Below are positions 6,233 through 11,256 of a DNA stretch of 11,256 nt, in pieces (positions within the stretch are counted from its first letter, which is position 1; each line of letters opens with the position of its first letter). Location of the stretch: contig LIBD01000022.1 of assembly GCA_001437855.1 (NCBI GenBank), positions 1 to 11,256 on the forward strand, in the 5' to 3' direction. This stretch comes from Actinobacteria bacterium BACL4 MAG-120820-bin23. GTDB taxonomy: Bacteria; Actinomycetota; Actinomycetes; Nanopelagicales; Nanopelagicaceae. Below the pieces are notes generated by a model. It had not been told where the DNA came from. It was given only the letters and a program-made list of their open reading frames with translations, and did not search any database. Made by a program: the position numbers and the translations under genes.

Positions 6233-8055
6233 TGCAGCGGGCAATAGTCAGACTTTTAACCTGTGGCAGTGTGGATGATGGCAAGAGCACATTAATTGGC
6301 CGGCTACTAGTTGAAACCGACAGTATTCCCTATGACACTATTGAATCTACAAAAAAGATCAGAAGAAGTGGCTCCACAATTGCTTCCGGTGAGATTGATT
6401 TTAGTTTATTAACAGATGGGCTAGAGGCCGAGCGGGAGCAAGGAATTACCATTGATGTGGCGTATCGATCTATGTCATTACTTGATGGCAAAAGATTAAT
6501 TATCTCCGATGCCCCAGGACATGAGCAGTACACCAGAAATATGGCAGTTGCCGCCTCAAGGGCTGATATTGGTTTAGTACTAGTTGATGCCACTAAGGGA
6601 GTAAGAACTCAAACCTTAAGACACTTAACTATTTGCTCCCTTATGGGGGTAAATCGAGTAATTGTGGCGATCAATAAATTAGATGCACTCGGTTATAAAA
6701 AATCTATTTTTGATGATATCCAAGCCGAGCTAGAAAAAGCATTAAGTAGGATGCAATTACCAGATGTAATTTTTATTCCATTAAGTGCGTTAGCTGGGGA
6801 TAATGTTGTTGGAAAATCAAAAAATATGGATTGGTATAAAGGGCCAACATTATTAGATTCAATTCAAAGTTGGCGCCCACAGGCAGCAGATGAGGGGCAA
6901 GCTCGAATGCGAATTCAGTTAGTAAGTAGAGCTGAAAACTTTCGAGGCTTATCAGGCACGATCCATCTAGGAAGTTTTAAGATGGGCGATGAGGTAAGAG
7001 TATTTCCAAGTAATCAGGTAACTAAGATAAGTAAGATAATTGCCAATCAGCAAGAAGTAAGCGCTGCCCATGATTTAGAGGCGGTGACCTTAGTATTTGA
7101 ATCTGAGGTTGATGCAACAAGGGGTGATCTAATCGCTAGCTCCAAAGAGGAGTTACACCCATCAGATAGATTTAATGCCGATATTGTCTGGCTGCATGAG
7201 GATGCCTTAATTCACTCACGCTCCTACCTATTACTAGCAGGATCTAGCCAAACTCCAGCCACTATCACCCGAATTAAACATAAACTTGATGTCAATACTG
7301 GCAGTGAAACTGCTGCCACAGATTTAAGTATGAATGAGATTGGCTCAGTTGAGATTGCCACCGATACACCGCTAACACTTCTTGCCTACTCACAATCTAG
7401 AGAGTTTGGAAACTTTATTTTGGTAGATCGGCTCACCTTTAACACCGTTGGAGCTGGCATGATTCGTCACTCACTGCGGCGGGGAGAAAATCTCACCTAT
7501 CAAAAGTATGAGGTAAATAAGGTGGCTCGGGCTGCGCAGAAAAACCAGCAGGCAAAGGTTATTTGGTTAACTGGTCTTTCTGGCTCTGGAAAATCAACCA
7601 TTGCAAATGCGGTAGAAAAGCGGCTTTATGCCCAAGGCATGCATGCCTATGTATTAGATGGTGACAATTTAAGAATGGGATTAAATGCCGACCTTGGCTT
7701 TACCCCAGAAGACCGAGCTGAAAATGTTAGACGAGTATCTGAGGTAGCCAAGGTATTAGTGGATGCTGGCTTAGTTGTCTTAGTTGCCATAATTTCACCA
7801 TTTGAATCAGATCGAAGGCGTGCTAAATCTTTATTTGAAGACGAAGAGTTCATGGAAGTATTTGTGGATACCCCAGTTGAGATTTGTGCGCAGCGAGATC
7901 CTAAAGGTTTATATAAGAAGGCAGCTAAAGGTGGTATTCCAAACTTTACTGGGGTAGGACAGGATTACCAGCGGCCAGCGGCAGCTGATTTAATCTTAAA
8001 TGGGCAAGATGAGTTAGATGAGAATGTAAATAAGATTTTAAAGGTAATACTATGA
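6232..8055 (+). CDS. cysNC: CysN-CysC fusion: sulfate adenylyltransferase GTPase subunit and APS kinase
   Basis: The 607-residue protein joins two enzymes of sulfate activation. Residues 1 to about 435 are CysN, the elongation-factor-like GTPase that drives CysD: G1 GSVDDGKS at 12-19, G2 region EREQGITIDVAYR around 67-79, G3 DAPGH at 93-97 and G4 NKLD at 148-151, then two beta-barrel domains. Residues from about 440 to 607 are APS kinase (CysC): P-loop GLSGSGKST at 448-456, the LDGDNLR substrate segment, a DRAENVRRV stretch and DPKGLYKKA near the end. All key residues appear intact, so the kinase should be active and PAPS the product. Such fusions (also NodQ) are known in Actinobacteria and Proteobacteria. 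The gene overlaps cysD by one base and the transporter gene by four (ATGA). Confidence 0.96.
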   Translation: MQRAIVRLLTCGSVDDGKSTLIGRLLVETDSIPYDTIESTKKIRRSGSTIASGEIDFSLLTDGLEAEREQGITIDVAYRSMSLLDGKRLIISDAPGHEQYTRNMAVAASRADIGLVLVDATKGVRTQTLRHLTICSLMGVNRVIVAINKLDALGYKKSIFDDIQAELEKALSRMQLPDVIFIPLSALAGDNVVGKSKNMDWYKGPTLLDSIQSWRPQAADEGQARMRIQLVSRAENFRGLSGTIHLGSFKMGDEVRVFPSNQVTKISKIIANQQEVSAAHDLEAVTLVFESEVDATRGDLIASSKEELHPSDRFNADIVWLHEDALIHSRSYLLLAGSSQTPATITRIKHKLDVNTGSETAATDLSMNEIGSVEIATDTPLTLLAYSQSREFGNFILVDRLTFNTVGAGMIRHSLRRGENLTYQKYEVNKVARAAQKNQQAKVIWLTGLSGSGKSTIANAVEKRLYAQGMHAYVLDGDNLRMGLNADLGFTPEDRAENVRRVSEVAKVLVDAGLVVLVAIISPFESDRRRAKSLFEDEEFMEVFVDTPVEICAQRDPKGLYKKAAKGGIPNFTGVGQDYQRPAAADLILNGQDELDENVNKILKVIL

Positions 8056-8807
8056 ATTGGATCTACTTTGCAATCGCAGGATCAGTTGCCCAATTAATTG
8101 ATGGCGCACTTGGGATGGGCTTTGGTCTAACTAGCTCCACTTTATTACTGACATTAGGTGCCTCTGCTGCTGTGGCCTCTGCTGCCGTTCATGCGGCCGA
8201 GATTGGTACCACTTTAGTCTCTGGTGTTTCCCATTGGCATGAAGAAAATATTGATAAAAAAGTATTGATTCGACTTGCTATCCCAGGTGGGGTTGGTGCA
8301 TTTTTAGGTGCCACATTTTTATCCTCTATTGATTTAACCTCTTCAAAGATTTTTATCTCTACCCTGTTATTATTTATGGGATTTTTACTGCTTTATCGAA
8401 ACCTATTTCAAACTTCACTACCTGCGCCAAGTGATGTGCAGAATAATCCAAGGTATTTAAGATTTTTAGGTTTTACCGGTGGTTTTATAGATGCCTCAGG
8501 CGGTGGTGGCTGGGGACCAGTTGTAACTCCAACCTTAATGACAACTTCAAATATGGAGCCTAGAAAAATAATCGGCACCGTCAGTGCATCTGAGTTTATT
8601 GTCGCACTCTCCGCCAGTGCTGGCTTTTTAATTAATATAAATAAGATTGATATTGATTGGTCAATTGTTGGTGGGCTAGCTTTAGGAGGTGCACTCATGG
8701 CACCGATTGCAGCAAAACTCGTAGTCAAACTGCCGCGTAAGCAACTTGCCATCCTAGTTGGAATTGCAATTATTGTGATTAATGGCGTAAGAATTATTCA
8801 GGGTTAA
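8052..8807 (+). CDS. TSUP (TauE/SafE) family membrane transporter, probable sulfate uptake protein
   Basis: The 251-residue protein is very hydrophobic, with about seven or eight membrane segments (near residues 3-25, 28-48, 70-90, 96-113, 133-158, 166-183, 200-220 and 230-248). Two glycine-rich half-repeats, the first around GALGMGFG and the second around GGFIDASGGGGWGP, mark the TauE/SafE fold. Members move sulfite, sulfate or organosulfonates. The start overlaps the cysNC stop by four bases (ATGA) and is served by AAGG seven bases upstream, so it is part of the cysD operon. In Corynebacterium a TSUP protein encoded in the sulfate assimilation cluster is regarded as the sulfate permease, and by analogy import of sulfate for CysDN is the most likely job; export of sulfite cannot be excluded from sequence. 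The stop shares TTAA with the stop of the opposite gene. Confidence 0.85.
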   Translation: MNWIYFAIAGSVAQLIDGALGMGFGLTSSTLLLTLGASAAVASAAVHAAEIGTTLVSGVSHWHEENIDKKVLIRLAIPGGVGAFLGATFLSSIDLTSSKIFISTLLLFMGFLLLYRNLFQTSLPAPSDVQNNPRYLRFLGFTGGFIDASGGGGWGPVVTPTLMTTSNMEPRKIIGTVSASEFIVALSASAGFLININKIDIDWSIVGGLALGGALMAPIAAKLVVKLPRKQLAILVGIAIIVINGVRIIQG

Positions 8808-9736
8808 TAATATTTAGCTATTTCAATACCCTTAGCTGTCAAATTTTTCAAAATACTCTCATACTTTTTATTATATAAATCTGGATCCTTAACCTCTTTC
8901 TGCCACTCACCTTGGGTCATGTATTCAGGTAGCATTTGAGTTTCAAAGTACTCACGGGTTAAGTCATGATCTTCAATCTCAAGAAAGCTTAACAGCCTTA
9001 GATACTCTTGCTTTCGATCATTAACGATTAAATCTTCCAAGCGCATCTGCATTTGATCTTTAGCTCTAACCTTAAGTAAGGCATTATGAGCTTTTTCAAT
9101 TCGGTTAGCCCACCAAGTAAGTGCCTCATGGGGATCATCTGGACCCCACCGTTCTTTCGAAACTGAAAGCGCTACATCCCTGCCATCGCGAACCATATTT
9201 ATAAATTTAGCATTAGGAAATAATTTATAAATATAGTTGGCTTGTATCATATTAAGTGGGGTAGAATCTGCAAAATATTTCACGTTTTTATCCTCGATTT
9301 GAGCGGCAGAGATTTCATAAAAAAATGCCCTACTTGCCCTTTTTTTATCAGAATTAAAATAAGATTTAAAATTCACCACCGCTAAATCAAGTTGTTCTTT
9401 AGTTATTCCTTGCACTAACCCCCTTGGCTTACCTTTTTTACCAATCTCACTCCACCACTTTGAATTTAAGTAAATTAAAAAACGATCTTTTTTCTTTTTC
9501 CCAAATCTATTTAGAATTCTTGCCGCAAGATTATTTCGCTTACTTTTAAAATCCTCTTCGAGAGATAAGGATCTACCAAAATTTAGGTCGATTAATCCGT
9601 ATCGAGCTGTTAAATACTTGATCTCCCGCGGCAGGCTAGAGTGAACCTGCGGGTGATTTTTCAATAAATTTAAAATTATGGTGGTCCCGCTGCGGCCAGT
9701 ACCACCGGTAAACAATGGCGAAAACCCATACTCCAT
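8804..9736 (-). CDS. PAPS-dependent sulfotransferase
   Basis: The 310-residue protein carries the 5'-phosphosulfate loop GGTGRSGTT at residues 11-19 and the 3'-phosphate-binding region FINMVRDGRDVALSVSKERW with Arg183 and Ser191, the two PAPS contacts that define cytosolic/Golgi-type sulfotransferases (Sulfotransfer_1/3 families). ADSTPLNM before it and RLEDLIVNDRKQEYLRLLSFL after it are also typical. No signal peptide or membrane segment is seen, so it should act in the cytosol. The acceptor (sugar, lipid or other) cannot be told. It runs against the cysD-cysNC-transporter operon, which makes its donor PAPS; the two converge with a four-base overlap. The ATG lies six bases after a TACAGT -10 box, suggesting a leaderless message. 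Lysine-rich, AT-rich codons differ mildly from the his and cys genes, hinting at an accessory gene. Confidence 0.88.
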   Translation of the reverse strand: MEYGFSPLFTGGTGRSGTTIILNLLKNHPQVHSSLPREIKYLTARYGLIDLNFGRSLSLEEDFKSKRNNLAARILNRFGKKKKDRFLIYLNSKWWSEIGKKGKPRGLVQGITKEQLDLAVVNFKSYFNSDKKRASRAFFYEISAAQIEDKNVKYFADSTPLNMIQANYIYKLFPNAKFINMVRDGRDVALSVSKERWGPDDPHEALTWWANRIEKAHNALLKVRAKDQMQMRLEDLIVNDRKQEYLRLLSFLEIEDHDLTREYFETQMLPEYMTQGEWQKEVKDPDLYNKKYESILKNLTAKGIEIAKYY

Positions 9737-9742
9737 TTGAGC

Positions 9743-9748
9743 ACTGTA
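9743..9748 (-). promoter_or_regulatory. Promoter -10 box of the sulfotransferase gene, leaderless
   Basis: On the minus strand TACAGT is followed by exactly six bases (GCTCAA) and the ATG at 9736. No ribosome binding site lies between them and no clear -35 hexamer is seen. The spacing is the same as at the other leaderless starts of the window. Confidence 0.5.
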
Positions 9749-10050
9749 GTACTTAATGCCAGCAGAGTGATGGCAAATCTCGCATGGCTGGAAAATTCAC
9801 TCTAAATTCATAGAAGGTCATGCCTACATGAGAATTTTTCATATCGGATAATTCTTATATATTCATCTTATAATTAGCAGACTTAAATGCAGCTCTAAGC
9901 TCATAATTGATTGCTAGGAATTAACTCATTTTAAATTTTTATAAATTTTCAACTGGTAATACGCCTATGAGATTTGTACGGGTTGATCGGGTACACGCTC
10001 AAATTTCAGAAACTCTCAGGTAAATCACAGAGTAGTAAATCTGGCAGCCC
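9749..10050. other. Long divergent intergenic region without a recognisable gene
   Basis: About 300 bases between the two outward-facing promoters hold no gene I recognise. Near the sulfotransferase end CCAGC and GCTGG, and within them GCCA and TGGC, form nested inverted repeats around 9758-9792, and GAGTGA/TCACTC pair over 9765-9802. From about 9830 to 9955 the DNA is very AT-rich. The segment 9967-10040 is GC-richer and stands out: an 18-codon open frame (ATG at 9967, TAA at 10021) with no clear ribosome binding site, TGTAC/GTACA and TGAGA/TCTCA inverted repeats, and AACTCTCAGGTAAA, which resembles the 3' core of a glycine riboswitch. The conserved CCGAAGG part of that riboswitch is not found, so I do not call one. 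Confidence 0.4.
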
Positions 10051-10079
10051 CTGACATAAGCTGCTTGAGGCTATATGTT
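10051..10079 (+). promoter_or_regulatory. Promoter of the DapB-like gene, -35 and -10, leaderless
   Basis: CTGACA (10051-10056, five of six to TTGACA), a 17-base spacer and TATGTT (10074-10079, four of six to TATAAT) make the most complete promoter in the window. Six bases separate the -10 from the ATG at 10086, so transcription should begin at the start codon. This argues against the in-frame TTG at 10065, which would lie inside the promoter. Confidence 0.65.
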
Positions 10080-10085
10080 GTAGAT

Positions 10086-10967
10086 ATGAGTACAACAGCA
10101 TATTTACCTAAAAAACAACGCACGCGAGTGGGATTAATTGGATTTGGTAAAGCAGGACGGGCGGTTGCCTCAGTTTTGCTCAATGATAAGACTATTGATT
10201 TGGTTTGGGTGGTTCGAAAAACTCAAACTTTAGAGAATAGATCAGTGCCTGAGTTTCTTGGCATTAATTCAGATGAGGAAGGAACTATCCACTGGATGGG
10301 TGATATGGATTTTAAATCCTTATACGCAAGTTCGCCAGTGGATGCAATTATAGATTTTTCCTCAGAGACTGGCATGGATTACTACGCTAAGGATGCAGCT
10401 GAGTATGGGATCACAATAGTGTCAGCAATTTCAAATCTACCCAATGATCGAATTAAAAAATTGAGGGAGTTTTCAGAAAACTCTCGGATTTTATGGTCAC
10501 CAAACATTACTCTTGGTATTAATTTTCTAATTATTGCGGCCAAGACCTTACAAAACATTGCACCACATGCGGATATTTCAATACTTGAGGAGCATTTTAA
10601 GTTAAAGCCAGAGATATCAGGAACTGCATTAAAAATCGCAGATGCATTAGATATTCCGCAAAGTAGTATCAATACCGTAAGGGCTGGTGGAATAATTGGC
10701 GTGCATGAAATATTATTCGGTTTTCCATTTCAAACAGTTAGGCTTAAACATGAATCCATCTCCCGTGAGGCATTTGGAGATGGGGCAATTTTTGCCTTAA
10801 AAGAGTTACAGAAACATGAACTAGGCTTTTACAATATGGAGGAATTAGTTGGGCAATATTTTGTCGATGCAAACATGAAATATAAGAAATCTATTAAATC
10901 GCCAAAGAAATTACGTTTGATAAATAGAATTTTTTACAGAATTATTCAAAGAATTAAACATACTTAA
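10086..10967 (+). CDS. Divergent DapB-family (dihydrodipicolinate reductase-like) oxidoreductase
   Basis: The 293-residue protein has a Rossmann nucleotide-binding start VGLIGFGKAGR (glycines 19, 21, 24), the IIDFSS segment that corresponds to DFT in DapB, NITLGINFL matching the NFxIGVN motif, a catalytic-region EEHFKLKPEISGTA from 168 to 181, and a C-terminal sheet with RAGGIIGVHEILFG. DapB reduces 4-hydroxy-tetrahydrodipicolinate with NAD(P)H in the lysine/diaminopimelate pathway. Differences from standard DapB: the HHRHK loop reads HFKLK, so the second His is Phe171 while His170 and Lys174 remain; one residue before SGT is missing; the stretch between SGTA and RAGG is short; and residues 259-293 form an extra, strongly basic tail. 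It may be the true DapB of this organism or a paralogue with another substrate. No lysine genes lie nearby. ATG at 10086 is chosen over TTG at 10065 because of the promoter. Confidence 0.75.
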   Translation: MSTTAYLPKKQRTRVGLIGFGKAGRAVASVLLNDKTIDLVWVVRKTQTLENRSVPEFLGINSDEEGTIHWMGDMDFKSLYASSPVDAIIDFSSETGMDYYAKDAAEYGITIVSAISNLPNDRIKKLREFSENSRILWSPNITLGINFLIIAAKTLQNIAPHADISILEEHFKLKPEISGTALKIADALDIPQSSINTVRAGGIIGVHEILFGFPFQTVRLKHESISREAFGDGAIFALKELQKHELGFYNMEELVGQYFVDANMKYKKSIKSPKKLRLINRIFYRIIQRIKHT

Positions 10968-10980
10968 TTTGAGAAATTAA
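10964..10980. terminator. AT-rich hairpin between the DapB-like gene and the tmRNA gene
   Basis: TTAATTT-GAG-AAATTAA is a perfect seven-base-pair stem with a three-base loop that begins within the stop codon of the DapB-like gene. Its flanks are AT-rich on both sides. It could end transcripts arriving from either direction, but the stem has no GC pairs, so the call is weak. Confidence 0.35.
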
Positions 10981-10985
10981 ATAAG

Positions 10986-11256
10986 TGGATTGTGAGGGGC
11001 TCGAACCCTTAGAACCTGCTGATTGAGAGGCCAAAATTATTTAATCGTAGGCGTAATGTATTTAGGGCTCATGGATACCCCCGACCCTCATGTTCTTTTC
11101 TAACTGCTAAGGCTTAGTTTTTTCCCTACGCATACTTGGGATAGTCACAGCACCGTATTTTTATTCTCTCCTTCCGACCATTAGCAATGGGGATGCTGGC
11201 CTGGGCGCTTGATGTAGGAGTTGCGTTAGCTGCTGTTAAATTCACAGGACTTTAAC
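10986..11256 (-). ncRNA. ssrA: Transfer-messenger RNA (tmRNA), 3' part; 5' end outside the window
   Basis: Read on the minus strand, the segment ends with AAGGG-TTCGAGC-CCCTC, a T-arm with the invariant TTCGA loop and four of five stem pairs, then the acceptor strand ACAATCC and a discriminator A at 10986. CCA is not fully encoded. The matching 5' strand GGATTGT and a D-arm are absent from the next 260 bases, which rules out an ordinary tRNA but fits tmRNA, whose 5' half lies about 350-400 bases away. Between 11123 and 11157 an H-type pseudoknot is visible: TCCC pairs with GGGA and TACG with CGTA in interleaved order, and CCATT-GCT-AATGG forms a hairpin further upstream. tmRNA rescues stalled ribosomes with SmpB. 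The tag frame would lie at or beyond the right edge and cannot be read safely. A bare tRNA 3' end left by an integration event is the alternative. Confidence 0.62.

Noticed and set aside
8408..8752. Open frame of 114 codons opposite the TSUP transporter gene
   Set aside because: The plus-strand frame gives a clear membrane protein with the TauE/SafE motifs; this one has no start signal of its own and no recognisable family.
9828..9851. Seven-codon frame reading MRIFHIG, like the start of a glycosyltransferase
   Set aside because: It stops after seven codons and no other frame behind it continues the family, so a pseudogene cannot be supported.
10065..10085. Upstream TTG start for the DapB-like gene
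   Set aside because: It lies inside the CTGACA-17-TATGTT promoter, has no ribosome binding site and would add seven residues not seen in the family.
10382..10672. Open frame of 96 codons antisense to the DapB-like gene
   Set aside because: Covers the conserved SGTA and NITLGINFL region of the sense gene; a shadow.
10985..11060. Ordinary tRNA gene on the minus strand
   Set aside because: T-arm and acceptor 3' strand are present, but no matching acceptor 5' strand, D-arm or anticodon arm is found at tRNA distance; tmRNA fits better.
1..11256. CRISPR array, insertion sequence or integrase gene
   Set aside because: No regularly spaced repeats, no terminal inverted repeats with a transposase and no recombinase-like protein were seen on either strand.

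Overview
The window looks like a piece of chromosome from a low-GC, compact-genome actinobacterium, most like the freshwater acI group (Nanopelagicales: Planktophila/Nanopelagicus type). This rests on actinobacterial-type His and Cys proteins (HisN instead of a HisB-type phosphatase, a HisE with the GTVAALDAGVH signature, a CysN-CysC fusion) written in AT-rich codons, on very short gaps, on frequent TTG and GTG starts, and on several genes whose start codon sits six or seven bases after a -10 box with no room for a ribosome binding site. The taxon is an inference from protein style; no rRNA or marker gene is present.

Positions 1-5220 form a histidine biosynthesis cluster in two diverging arms. 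Leftward (minus strand) run hisD, hisC, hisB and the 5' part of hisH, which continues outside the window; they are overlapped or nearly so and form one operon. Rightward run hisN, hisE and hisG. Together they encode the first step (HisG), the PRA-PH step (HisE), half of the IGP synthase (HisH), IGP dehydratase (HisB), histidinol-phosphate aminotransferase (HisC), histidinol-phosphate phosphatase (HisN) and histidinol dehydrogenase (HisD). HisA, HisF and HisI are not in view and may lie left of the window. The two arms share an intergenic stretch of about 39 bases with back-to-back -10 boxes.

Positions 5221-8807 hold a sulfate activation operon: cysD, cysNC (ATP sulfurylase large subunit fused to APS kinase) and a TSUP (TauE/SafE) membrane transporter, with one-base and four-base gene overlaps. 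The product would be PAPS. No APS/PAPS reductase or sulfite reductase is present. A PAPS-type sulfotransferase gene (8804-9736, minus strand) lies tail to tail with it, so a sulfation role is as plausible from this window as a cysteine-synthesis role.

Positions 9737-10085 are the longest non-coding stretch, a divergent control region with a leaderless promoter at each end and an unexplained structured segment in the middle. Downstream, 10086-10967 encodes a divergent DapB-family oxidoreductase with an altered active-site motif and a basic C-terminal tail. The right edge (10986-11256, minus strand) appears to be the 3' two thirds of a tmRNA gene (ssrA): it ends in a tRNA-like T-arm and acceptor strand with no matching tRNA 5' half, and it contains an H-type pseudoknot.
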